The translations under genes were made by a program, and so were the position numbers. A stretch of DNA of 64,000 bases from assembly GCA_035610365.1 (NCBI GenBank), contig CM069436.1, positions 88,537,912-88,601,911 on the forward strand. The letters run 5' to 3'. Of this stretch, positions 47,130-57,253 are shown in pieces. The notes beneath the pieces were generated by a model. It saw only the letters and a program-made list of their open reading frames with translations. It was not told the origin of the DNA and ran no database searches. Each line of letters opens with the position of its first letter. Position 1 is the stretch's first letter. Source of the DNA: Aquatica leii. Taxonomy: Eukaryota > Arthropoda > Insecta > Coleoptera > Lampyridae.

Positions 47130-48401
47130 ATGGAAACTCTTTTAAACAATCTGCAAAAATTATCATTAGAAACCCCTTCAACTGACTTAGAATTAATTGC
47201 TAATCCCCAAACAACTAACATGAACCAATTCAAAGCTGAATTTTTACAATGTATACCCGAATTTGACGGTAACCCTAATGAACTAAATAGATATTTATTA
47301 ACAAGTGAATCAATAATTGAACAGTTTTACGATGAAAAAAATCCTACTAATTTTCAAAACACTTTTATTCTAAATTCGATTATTTCAAAATTACGCGGAA
47401 ATGCAAAATTATTAGTAAACATTCAAAACGTTTCTACATGGAGTGAATTGAAAACAGTTTTAACAAATAGTTTTGCAGATCAAAGAGACGAATCTTGTCT
47501 TAACAGAGATCTAGTAATGCTAAGACAAAATCTAAATGAAAAACCTCAACAATTTTTTGACAGATGTTTAAACATTCTAAATTTATTGTGTAGTTATGTA
47601 GACGTACATGAAAAGAGTAAAGACGCTAAAAATTTAAAAAGGGAATTATACCAAGACCTGACGTTAAAAACATTTTTAGCAGGATTAAAAGAACCTCTAG
47701 GCACCACTATTCGTTGTATGAAACCCCAAAATCTAAGTGAAGCCCTCCAATACGTAATAAGTGAAGACAACATTCACTACTTCCAGAACTTTTCTAACAA
47801 AAATTATCCCAAACCACAAATTCAAACACATATAAGAACGCCACAAAACCCGAATTTTATGCAAAGGTCAAACTTCGCAGGAAATTCATCTTTTAACTTT
47901 CAAAATTCAAACAATCAATTAAGACAGAATTCATTTCCTTCGCAACCTATAAATATTCAACAGAGACCAATCATTCGACCTCAAAAATTTTTTACAAATG
48001 CACAAGTGTTTAAACAACCCCAATCAAGGAATGTTTTTAAACCAAATCCCCATAGAAATTTTCCAAGGCCAACACCCATGAGCACATCAACTCGTAATAC
48101 GAACTTTGCGCATCCTGGCCCATCAACGTCTAATCAAAACCAAAATTTTCAACCTACACCAATGAGTATATCTACCAGAAATTCTTATCTCCCACCTAAC
48201 TCTAAACAATTGTTTAATACCGAGGTTGACGATAACCCCTCTAATGAAAACGGTTATTGCAACTATCAATATGACGAACAGACAGAAAATGACGAATGTA
48301 CTAATTGTGACGATCATACCCAAATTTATCAAGACGAGTTCGACTACGAACAAAACGACGAAAATTTTCAGGAAACGCCTCCACCAAACCTAAACACATG
48401 A
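47130..48401 (+). CDS. gag: gag polyprotein
   Basis: An intact 423-residue frame. The first about 210 residues are alpha-helical and match the capsid-like retrotransposon gag fold (FLQCIPEFDGN, then a WSELKTVL block and RQNLNEKPQQFFDRC). The second half is Asn/Gln/Pro-rich with repeated PTPMSxSTRN units and an acidic end. There is no CCHC knuckle, which is usual in this group. The stop overlaps the next ATG (ACATGATG), so pol lies in the -1 frame. The start at 47130 is the first ATG of the open frame; the leader from 46834 is non-coding. Confidence 0.9.
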   Translation: METLLNNLQKLSLETPSTDLELIANPQTTNMNQFKAEFLQCIPEFDGNPNELNRYLLTSESIIEQFYDEKNPTNFQNTFILNSIISKLRGNAKLLVNIQNVSTWSELKTVLTNSFADQRDESCLNRDLVMLRQNLNEKPQQFFDRCLNILNLLCSYVDVHEKSKDAKNLKRELYQDLTLKTFLAGLKEPLGTTIRCMKPQNLSEALQYVISEDNIHYFQNFSNKNYPKPQIQTHIRTPQNPNFMQRSNFAGNSSFNFQNSNNQLRQNSFPSQPINIQQRPIIRPQKFFTNAQVFKQPQSRNVFKPNPHRNFPRPTPMSTSTRNTNFAHPGPSTSNQNQNFQPTPMSISTRNSYLPPNSKQLFNTEVDDNPSNENGYCNYQYDEQTENDECTNCDDHTQIYQDEFDYEQNDENFQETPPPNLNT

Positions 48402-48607
48402 TGCCGCAAATAATCTCGATTAATACATCTACTACAAGCGAACTTCCCTACATCATTTTCCCCGAACATAACCTAAAAATTTTGATTGATACCGGATCAA
48501 CAAAATCGTTTATTGACCCAGAAATTGCATTAAAATATTTTCCAAATCTTATAAAAAACGATCCATTTATAGTTTCAACCGTTTTTCAGAAATCTTCGCA
48601 TAAGTAG
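48398..48607 (+). pseudogene. pol: pol, aspartic protease part (frame ends early)
   Basis: The frame begins at an ATG overlapping the gag stop. It contains the retroviral protease site ILIDTGSTKSFIDPEIA (D-T-G-S) about residues 29-45. It stops at 48607 after a TAG/TAA-rich stretch, while protease sequence continues in another frame. This is a single-base-type frameshift in an otherwise young element. Confidence 0.85.
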
Positions 48608-48767
48608 GAACAGTACACTTATACCGGCTTCAGATATATTTCAATTACTGGAAACCAAATTATTAAAATTCTATTTATTTAAATTTCATAACTCATTTGA
48701 TGGTTTAATAGGACTAGATAATTTAAAACTTTTAGAAGCAAATTTAGACTTCAAGAGCGGCTACCTA

Positions 48768-49226
48768 ATGACATCATATAGTAAAACAAAACTTCTGTTT
48801 CATTCTACTCAAAAGAAACTAAATTTAATTACAATAGCTCCAAGAACGCAACAAGTGATTAAAATTAAAACTTCAATAAAGGAAGGCGAAATCATCATTC
48901 CCCATAAAAAAATTCTTAATTGCGAAATACCCGAATGTCTCACTATTGCAAAAAATGGCGAATCTTTAACTACGATTTTAAACAATACTATTAATCCAAT
49001 TACATTAGATTTTTCGCAACCTATACTTGTAGAAAATTTTGATAGAACGCAAATTGAAAACTTTGACCTGAATCACATCGAAACAAATTGTTTCAACAAC
49101 TTAAATATTAACCAAATCAGAACAAACCACTTAAACGAAGAAGAAAAACTAGCAATCATTAACATCTGCAAGGAATACTCTGACATTTTCTACCAAGAAA
49201 ATATGCCACTTTTACAAATAAAATAA
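48768..49226 (+). pseudogene. pol: pol, protease-to-RT linker (frame ends early)
   Basis: 152 codons of connecting polypeptide with the charged helix ahead of RT ([20 protein letters not shown] is typical). The frame closes at 49226, and the coding sense continues in a different frame into the RT. Two breaks therefore flank this piece. Confidence 0.8.
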
Positions 49227-49324
49227 AACATCAAATCAGAACGATTGACGAGGTCCCTGCTTATACGAGACCATATCGATATCCTTTCATTTACAAAAAC
49301 GAAGTCCAAAATCAAATTAAAAAA

Positions 49325-50716
49325 ATGTTAGATTCAAAAATTATCAGACCCAGTATCTCACCTTGGTCTTCGCCCATTTGGGTAGTTCCAAAAAAACTAG
49401 ACGCATCTGGACAACAAAAATGGCGCGTAGTCATAGACTATCGACAGTTAAACTCAAAGACCATTGACGACAAGTATCCTTTACCTAACATTACAGACCT
49501 ACTGGACAAATTAGGAAAATGCCAATATTTTACAACCCTAGATCTAGCTAGTGGATTTCACCAAATTGAGATGAACGAGAAAGATGTAGAAAAAACTGCG
49601 TTTACGACTGAAAATGGACACTGGGAATTTTTACGAATGCCCTTTGGATTGAAAGGTGCTCCTGCTACTTTTCAAAGAGTCATGGATAACATCCTCCGTG
49701 GTATACAAAACGAGCAATGTTTGGTCTACTTAGACGACATTATCATTTTCTCAACATCCCTCCAAGAACACATCGACCGATTAAAAAATGTTTTTCAAAG
49801 ACTTCGAGAATCGAATTTCAAAATTCAACTTGATAAATCCGAATTTTTAAGAAAAGAAGTAGCTTATCTTGGTCACATAGTGACACCAGAAGGAGTTAAG
49901 CCCAACCCGGATAAAATCAAAGCAATAAAGAATTACCCAATTCCAAAAACAACCAAACAAATTAAAGGATTTTTAGGATTATTAGGTTATTATAGACGGT
50001 TTATTCAAAATTTTGCCAAGATTACTAAACCGTTAACCAAGTGTTTAAAAAAGGGCGCAAAAATCGAACACGATCAAGAATTTCTAACATGTTTTGAAAC
50101 TTGCAAAAATTTACTTATAAATGAACCCATCCTTCAATACCCAGACTTTTCTAAACCATTTAACCTGACCACCGATGCGAGCAATTTTGCCATTGGAGCA
50201 GTCTTATCTCAAGGCCACATTGGCCAAGATCTGCCCATAGCGTATGCATCCCGTACTCTAAACGATTCCGAACAAAATTATTCAGCGATAGAAAAGGAAC
50301 TTTTAGCAATAGTTTGGGCAGTTAAGTATTTTAGACCTTACTTGTTTGGCCGAAGATTTAATATCATAACTGATCACAAACCACTACAGTATCTTTTTTC
50401 CCTTAAGGATGAAAATAGTAAATTTACTCGATGGAAATTAAAATTAGCCGAATACACATACGACATTATATACAAAAAAGGAAAATCAAACACCAACGCA
50501 GACAGTCTCTCGAGAATTGAAATTCATACGAAAGAAACTAATTTTTGGGAACAAGTAAATAACGTTTTAAAAGACACTAAGTATTACAACAACCAACAAA
50601 CTCAATTATTCCCTGATAGCCCAACTCGCACCCTGCAACCTCAAACCCAAATTTCAGACTCAAACGAAGACATAGACAATATTTCGATCTTAGTTCAACC
50701 AGATTTAGACAACTAA
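49325..50716 (+). CDS. pol: pol, reverse transcriptase and RNase H
   Basis: 463 open codons. RT blocks in order are [63 protein letters not shown] with the YLDD catalytic pair (about residue 138), and [10 protein letters not shown]. RNase H follows with [15 protein letters not shown] (first Asp), the [16 protein letters not shown]lu and the ITDHKPL Asp. The ATG is internal to the polyprotein. The frame ends at a single TAA after QPDLDN; coding sense appears to continue past it toward integrase. Confidence 0.9.
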   Translation: MLDSKIIRPSISPWSSPIWVVPKKLDASGQQKWRVVIDYRQLNSKTIDDKYPLPNITDLLDKLGKCQYFTTLDLASGFHQIEMNEKDVEKTAFTTENGHWEFLRMPFGLKGAPATFQRVMDNILRGIQNEQCLVYLDDIIIFSTSLQEHIDRLKNVFQRLRESNFKIQLDKSEFLRKEVAYLGHIVTPEGVKPNPDKIKAIKNYPIPKTTKQIKGFLGLLGYYRRFIQNFAKITKPLTKCLKKGAKIEHDQEFLTCFETCKNLLINEPILQYPDFSKPFNLTTDASNFAIGAVLSQGHIGQDLPIAYASRTLNDSEQNYSAIEKELLAIVWAVKYFRPYLFGRRFNIITDHKPLQYLFSLKDENSKFTRWKLKLAEYTYDIIYKKGKSNTNADSLSRIEIHTKETNFWEQVNNVLKDTKYYNNQQTQLFPDSPTRTLQPQTQISDSNEDIDNISILVQPDLDN

Positions 50717-51246
50717 ACCGTACTCGACCTACCCGAAATAACTATTGAACAAAATCAAAACAATAACTTAATTGATGACGATCAAACCATACACTCCAAT
50801 GCAGGATCATATCCTAATTTTGAAATTCCAATCATATCTACAGCTGTCAATTACGGTCAAAACCAAATCATCATAAACTCAGTTCTACATTCTCCAGCTA
50901 ATCCTAAAACGACGATTCTTTTCGAAAAACGAAAACGCATAAGCCTTCAATTATCACAGAATAATCTCGAAAGGGATGTCATTGATTTCATTAAAAACTA
51001 TATCAATCCTAATACCCAGTATCATCTATATTTTGAAGATCCAGATTTATATGAACCATTTTCGGCAATTATCCAAAAATACTTCACAAATTCTTCGTTG
51101 AAATTTAAAGATGCACTAAAAACTTATCGATGTCACCAACAAAAATGACCTAAAAGAAATAATTCAAGCCTATCATGAAAGTAAAACCAATCATAGGGAA
51201 TCGACGAAACCTATGAACGCGTAAAAAATAAATATTTTGGCCTTTT

Positions 51247-52170
51247 ATGAAAAAATCTATTCAAACGTACATAAATGATTGTGAAATATGTCAACAAAGC
51301 AAATATGAACGGAACCCTGTTAACATTAAAATGAACATAACCCCTACTGCAGTTAAACCTTTTGAAATTGTACACGTAGACACCTTTACTCTAGAACAAA
51401 ATAAATTTTTGACAATCATTGATAGCTTTTCCAAATACGCCCAAGCATACCATCTAAATTCCCTTTCCAGTACAGAAATAGTAAACAATTTAATAAACTT
51501 TTTCTCTCATCATGGCGTACCAAAACAAATTATTGCTGACAACGGTACGGAATTTAAAAATTCCGTTATATCAGAACTTCTAGGCTTACATAAAATCAAA
51601 ATACACTTTTGCTGTCCAAATCACCCTCAATCTCAAGGCACTATTGAGCGATTTCATTCAACAATCCTAGAACACGTACGGTTGCTTAATACAAAAGGAT
51701 TTCTTAAAACACCAATTTCAACAAAAATAATTTATGCTATTCTTGCTTATAACCACTCGATTCATTCTGTTACTAAACTAAAACCTATTGATGTAATTAA
51801 TGGCCATATTAGCACTGACGATCCTTTTGATTTAGAAATTGACAAAATTCTTATAAACGACTACATTAACAGCCATAAAGAACGATCTAAATTACTTTAT
51901 TCCAAAATTAATGAGGACCTTATTAAAGAAAAAGAAAAACGTACTGAAAACGTAAATAAAAATCGTGACGACCCTGACATCTTTCAAACAGACCAAACCG
52001 CATATGTCAAAAATCACAAACGACAAAAACAATCAAACAAATTTCACAAATCTACAGAACTACAAGCAGTAAACCCCCAAAATAAAACTGTTTCCACCAA
52101 GACCCAAGAGAAAGTCCTCATGGATAATCTCAAACGCCCTCTCAAAAAACCCTTCAATTTTGATAATTAA
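51247..52170 (+). CDS. pol: pol, integrase (N-terminal zinc part split off)
   Basis: 307 open codons. It begins in the zinc-binding domain (C-x2-C in NDCEICQQS; its two His lie upstream in other frames, about 51170-51215, so the HHCC domain is broken). The DDE catalytic core follows: Asp in IVHVDTFTLEQ, Asp in IADNGTEFKN and Glu in QGTIERFHST. The C-terminus is Lys/Glu-rich and ends at 52170, just before the env splice region. All three catalytic residues are present. Confidence 0.85.
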   Translation: MKKSIQTYINDCEICQQSKYERNPVNIKMNITPTAVKPFEIVHVDTFTLEQNKFLTIIDSFSKYAQAYHLNSLSSTEIVNNLINFFSHHGVPKQIIADNGTEFKNSVISELLGLHKIKIHFCCPNHPQSQGTIERFHSTILEHVRLLNTKGFLKTPISTKIIYAILAYNHSIHSVTKLKPIDVINGHISTDDPFDLEIDKILINDYINSHKERSKLLYSKINEDLIKEKEKRTENVNKNRDDPDIFQTDQTAYVKNHKRQKQSNKFHKSTELQAVNPQNKTVSTKTQEKVLMDNLKRPLKKPFNFDN

Positions 52171-52183
52171 ACTAAAAAATTAT

Positions 52184-52190
52184 TTTCAGT
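52184..52190 (+). promoter_or_regulatory. Candidate env splice acceptor
   Basis: TTTTCAG at about 52184-52190 follows a pyrimidine-rich stretch just after the pol stop. From there the env frame is open into the annotated ATG. Errantivirus env is known to be made from a spliced subgenomic RNA, so this is the expected place. Confidence 0.55.
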
Positions 52191-52376
52191 TTACCCGGCA
52201 TCTTCGGATTCGCCGAAAAGGTAAAAATAAGGAATTTAGAAAGCAATCCTGGCATCTTACCTATAAAAATAGGCACAGCAAAGATTAATAATTATTACTA
52301 CAAATTAATTCATTTTTATGATCTTCAACCTATAATTTTAGAGACAAACCAACTAAAAACACATTCGAACAAACTA

Positions 52377-53814
52377 GTGACTCTTTTAGATAAGAACCAA
52401 AACTATTTAAACGATAGTTCAAATTATTTCAAAATTTTACACTTTATAGAAGAAAAGGTAAAAGACAAATTAACTGAAATTATACCACATCCTGAAAGAA
52501 TTAAACGTGGCATTTTAAATGGCTTAGGCTCAATTTTCAAAGCAATAACGGGAAATTTAGACGCTAACGACGGCGAACGTTACGAAAAATTGATAGCAGA
52601 ACTCCAAAATAACCAAGTAAGCTTATCGACAAGTATTAAAACCCAAAATTCACTATCGACTCAATTAATAAACAATTTTAACACAACAATCAATAAATTA
52701 AAACACAACGAAAAATTATTGCAATCAAAATTAAATCAAATTGAATTAATTGTTGACGGCCAAGCGTACCGAGAAAACTCAATGTTTATCAAGGATACAA
52801 TCAACCAACTTATAGCATTGTATAACATGATTTATTCGATACTCCAAGATGTAGAAAACTCAATAATGTTTGCTAGATTGAAATCCATGCATCCCAGTAT
52901 AATCAAAACGAGTGATTTCTTCAAAGAATTAAACATTATAGAAAAAACTTTAGGTTCTAATGAACTCCCCATAGAAATTAAATTTGAAAATGTTCTACTT
53001 ATTGAGAAGCTTGTAAAAATAGATAGCTATTCAGTTGATAACAAAATCAGATTCATTTTACACATTCCTATAACTTATCCATTTGAATTGAACGTATTCC
53101 ATTTATACTCGGTACCCATTCCTGAAAAAAGTCAGTTTAAGGTTATCATACCAAAAAATAAATTTCTCATCATGAATGAATTGTACTTTGCATACACAAA
53201 CGATTATTGTACGAAAATTTTACCACAACTATACTTCTGCGACGGCGTAAATCTGCAAGGCATCCAAAATGAAGATTTATGCGAAATCCAAATTTTAAAT
53301 ATGAAAAATTCTTCAAGCTGCCAACAAACAAACGTTCTTATACACCAACCGATCGTCGAAAATTTAATAAAGTCGAATCAATGGATAATTGTTTTACCAA
53401 CGGAAACTACCCTCAAACTTCAATGTCAACAACAAGAAGAAATTACAACACTCAAGGGAACATATTTCGTCAGAAATTCCAATTGGCTGCCGACTCGAAA
53501 CACCGTTTCGAATAATTGAAAACAAGGAACGTTTAACAAACCCAGGACAACCAATTCTACTGCCAAAATTACAAACCCAGCAACAAACTCAATCAGAAGA
53601 AAAAATTAATATTAAACTAGAAGAAATTCCTTTAGATGAATTACAAGAAATCAAGAATAAGATTAACCAAAATCAACCAAAATTATCGACTTCAACAATG
53701 TTCGATACCCCAAATTTTTGGACATTGGTAATTTATGCAATATGTATTATTTTCATCGCTTACACCGTCTTCAAGATCCTGAAACCAAAATTTTGTGGAA
53801 AAAAAGAAACCTGA
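52377..53814 (+). pseudogene. env: env, fusion-type envelope glycoprotein, with one frame break
   Basis: The frame runs 52377-53519 (380 codons; open from about 52191) and continues in another frame at 53389-53814. It has a furin-type basic site RIKR at about residues 41-44, followed directly by a Gly-rich hydrophobic stretch as in a fusion peptide. Long heptad-like helices come next, then a cysteine-bearing ectodomain, and in the second frame a single transmembrane helix (about 53715-53780) and a short basic tail. The break lies near 53500. Such proteins resemble baculovirus F proteins. As it stands the frame would lose the membrane anchor. Confidence 0.85.
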
Positions 53815-53878
53815 AAGTCATTCAACTGTAGAACTTTCAAGTGTTCAAATCCCACGCTGACACGATGGATTTGAATCT

Positions 53879-53889
53879 TCGACGGGAGG
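53879..53889 (+). other. Polypurine tract
   Basis: CGACGGGAGG lies directly before the 3' LTR, the usual primer for plus-strand DNA synthesis. Confidence 0.7.
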
Positions 53890-54092
53890 AATTATCTCAC
53901 GAGAAAATTGTAAAGTGCTGAGTATAAAATGTAACCATATATATAAGACCTTGCACACTTTGCAAAACAGTTAGTTGTAATTGTATTTTCACACATTTAA
54001 CATTAGATTTGTAGCTACTAAACATTTTTATTGTAATCATAATAAAATAAATTGTTTTTAAAAAACCGATTTGGGTTAATCAAAAGTTAATT
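53890..54092 (+). repeat. 3' LTR of the errantivirus-like element
   Basis: 203 bp, read as identical to the 5' LTR. It is followed by CGCG at 54093-54096, the right-hand target duplication. Confidence 0.93.
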
Positions 54093-54096
54093 CGCG

Positions 54097-54557
54097 AACT
54101 ATTCTTGGTGACATCTTTCTGGCAACGAATGATGTTTCTGTGGTATCAGTTTCAGCTAGTTTTGTCCGAATTTATACTGGGTTTAAACTATCTGACCTTT
54201 AACAAACTTTTTCTATTTGCGTTTTACGGAGACACTTCAAATTCATCTTTGTTGAATATGTTTTGTTTAGACAATCGGGATTGTAAATTTCTGTCTTTTT
54301 TAAATCTATTCTTAATATTAGATTGTGCAAAATGTGCTGTCTTATCACTTCAAATATAAGAAGCATTTTGTTAAACACCATAAGCGGTCGGAAGAAAAAT
54401 AGCCAAAATTTATCTCACGATTTGTCATAATTGTGAATTCGAAACAGATCAAGATAGGGTTGAAACCGGAACACGGTGTTTTATTGTGGATATATTTTAT
54501 CGCGATTTGGCACAATTTTCTTTGTTTTTAAGGTTTTACAGTTTTTTAGTTGTTTTA
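54097..54557. other. Non-coding stretch
   Basis: No recognised gene; the frames at 54105-54359 and 54199-54381 have no motif. Confidence 0.4.
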
Positions 54558-54731
54558 GGCCCGGTTTCACCATTAAAGATTAAACTCTAGATTAACTAAC
54601 CTACGGTTAATTTTAAAATCTTGTCATATTATTGGTTAGCTTAAAACCACTAACCATTGATATGACAGAATTTTAAATTTAACCGTAGGTTAGTTAATCT
54701 AGAGTTTAATTTTTAATGGTGAAACCGGGCC
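54558..54731. mobile_element. 174-bp hairpin MITE, TTA target duplication
   Basis: Arms of about 75 bp are nearly perfect complements: GGCCCGGTTTCACCATTAAA at the left end and TTTTTAATGGTGAAACCGGGCC at the right. A loop of about 24 bp lies near 54633-54656. It is flanked by TTA at 54555-54557 and 54732-54734, the size and base pattern used by PIF/Harbinger elements. Not coding. Confidence 0.85.
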
Positions 54732-54734
54732 TTA

Positions 54735-56475
54735 GGGAGCAAAATGTTTTGTATTATTTTTTTAATTTAATTGTTAATTTTTGTTTAAGAATAAGTTTAG
54801 TTTTGACACTTTCAATATTGCGATACATCAATGCAGGTACATGCATTATATGGGTCTTTTCCCCACATAAATATAAGACCAGTTTTTTTTATCTGTGTAC
54901 CTGCAAGGTCGTGTACGAATTCTCACTTTCGAGTTACAAGTTTTCTAAGTACGCAAAGTACATTAACTTAAACCTGTAATTGTCAAAAACCGGGTTTTTA
55001 TATTTTTTAATAAAAGATTGTTCTAGATATAAATATGACACATTTATAGAATATGCGTAAACTTACTTTACAATATTACAAATTTGCTTTCAATCTTATA
55101 ACAATATCGATTAACATGGACGTGACACTAGCAGTAGTGCTGCTTTTTAGTGTTCCCAATTCCTATCGGAGGTTGGAGATTACTAGATTTCTTCACATTA
55201 TTTATACAAGAAAATTTTAGGTAGATGATTTTTTTACTATTAGTTTTAGTAAGTCATACCTATGTAAGCATTTTTTATATTGCTAAATGTAGAAAAAAAT
55301 TAGAAACAAATAGAATCACCTCTATGAAAATTACAGGTTGTTTGGCGTAAATTTAAGTATTGTTCTCGGAAACAAGAGAAGGAAGGTGCTTTATTCTTTA
55401 AAACTATTTGAAATTACGGTGTCACCGTGTACGACTTAGTTTGATCTGAAATTAAGAAGTCAAAATGGCGTTTATCGGAAAGATAGAGATCTAAATAATT
55501 TAAAAAAAAATTGGTACGACACTTTTTTTATAAATGTATTCTTTTTACCTCTTATTTATCATATTTGATTATGGTCTTATCCTTATTCATTTATTTTTTG
55601 TTCATAAATTTTTGCTGTTGTACGAGGGGATAATACACTACATCCTTGTTGAATTTTTTGTCAAAGTTTTTTGTATTATAAAATAAGTGCACTTCCTCAT
55701 GTTATCATCTTTCGCAACATTCTCCTTTATCAAGAAGTTTATTGGCAGTAAATTTCTCCTGAATGCAACAACACGTTTCTATTTTTCGAGTTCTATTAGG
55801 TTATTCATGCTGATGTCAATTATAAACGAAATGCGTACCACTTTAAATTTGTTTTTATTATACCACAAAAGAATAATATAATAATTATTATAATATATTC
55901 TATTGACAGTTATATATTATATGTACGACTAGAAAATATACATACATATATGTCAAACGTTTTAGATTTTGGAAATTCAAAAGAAAATAATTAGATTTAT
56001 TAGGGTTTAAATCTATAAATTAAATTATCTACACACATGAAGTTAAAAAACATTTTCTCAAAGTAGTTGGTCAAAATTCTACTATTCTATTCTAATAGTG
56101 GCAGGGATTAAATTATTATTAATTTACAACTGAGTCAATTGTTGTTGTTGTACTTCTTTTTCATTTTTGAAGAAGTTTTGAGAGTATGTCCGTAATAGTA
56201 ATGTATGTATGCATATTTCAGTGCTAATTGTGTACATGTTCTACATGCATAGATATGAATGTGTAATTACTGTACCTACAATTGAATTAAAAAAAACTTG
56301 GAAGCGTTCCTTATCAAAATTGTTACATATTTGCAGTATCGAATCTTCTCTTTGACTTGTGTCTCTTTTGTTCCCGTGAAACAATTTGTGTTTCACCGCG
56401 TTAAAGCTAATATAATAGTACATTCTTCAACGAGCGTAGAATGGTGGCTATTATTCACGTGGACGATTTCCATCA
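54735..56475. other. Non-coding AT-rich stretch
   Basis: Nothing recognised beyond A/T runs and a TATA-rich patch near 55880-55955. Confidence 0.45.
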
Positions 56476-56960
56476 CTACGAGCGATTGTTGGGATCATTT
56501 AAGTGAACAATAGTCATTCTATGCAAGTAGAAGACTATACTTTCTCTACGACTACCCAAGTCGGATGTCGGGTTGTGTACAGCTGTTTTTACCGTTTTTC
56601 CTCTAGATTCTCCAATATTGATAATTTCATTTAGACATGTTCTTGGTCTTTTCCTCTTCTTTTTTTGCATCTGTTTATTCTCTATTACTGGTTCTTGATT
56701 TAGCTGGGCTCTGATGTCTTTATTTTTTATCTATTCTAGTTTTGTTAACTATGTTCTTTAACACTCTCATTTTCATGACTGCTAAACTTCGATTTGTGTT
56801 TATGATCGATAGTCCAGGTTTTACTGAAGTATAGCATTATAGGGTTCATTATGGTATTATGTATCGTTAATTTAATCTTCCTACTTATTTTTTGGTTTTG
56901 TTTAGCGCATAATATGCCTTAGTTGCCTTCTTTGTTTTATTTGCAATTTCTGAATCATAT
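56476..56960 (-). mobile_element. 3' part of the interrupted non-LTR retrotransposon
   Basis: On the minus strand, directly after the gypsy insertion, the sense resumes as AYYALNKT (about 56905-56925) and then NPIMLYFSKTWTI (about 56810-56850), the RT thumb region seen in many insect LINEs (consensus LYGSETW). It ends with a terminal basic block at 56476-56670 (RGKTVKTAVHN). Frame changes are frequent. The first part lies at 62160-64000. Confidence 0.8.
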
Positions 56961-57253
56961 AGTAACGCTTATTATTACTACTAATTTATTTATTTATACT
57001 AAAAATATGTACACATTTATAACTAACCGAAATAATTAATTCTAAGGATATTTAATAAAAACACTTACACTAGTTTATATATATCACTATCACGGAGATA
57101 AAGTCCGCGGATAACTTTAGTTTAACACTTATTGTTTACTTTAAAGTCACTTATTTAGTTAGACTTGAATAATCTTAACACTGCCGTCTTCACATTACTG
57201 CAATAACTGCCCTATGATTTGTTTGCACCGCTTTTATACATTTTGGCGAAACT
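56961..57253 (-). repeat. 3' LTR of gypsy copy B, U3 end deleted
   Basis: It matches 61734-62068 or so: both run through AACGCTTATTA, AAAAACACTTACACTA, GATAACTTTAGTTTAACACTT and CATTTTGGCGAAAC. It lacks about 35 bp present in the other LTR (the GTACAACGTTATACTC block) and stops where the other goes on for about 90 bp to GTTTCA. The accessory ORF abuts the break, so the deletion removed the start of U3. The first base is A where the other LTR has T. Confidence 0.85.

Larger units (their letters stand above)
46614..54092 (+). mobile_element. Errantivirus-like Ty3/gypsy provirus with env (7479 bp)
   Basis: Complete structure: 203-bp LTRs at both ends that I read as identical, a 4-bp target duplication CGCG (46610-46613 and 54093-54096), a primer-binding site, gag, pol, env and a polypurine tract. 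Gene order and the env with a furin-type site place it with insect errantiviruses of the 17.6/297/gypsy kind. Identical LTRs mean a very young insertion, yet the pol region has several stops or shifts and env has one. Only described here; no product is intact except gag. Confidence 0.95.
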
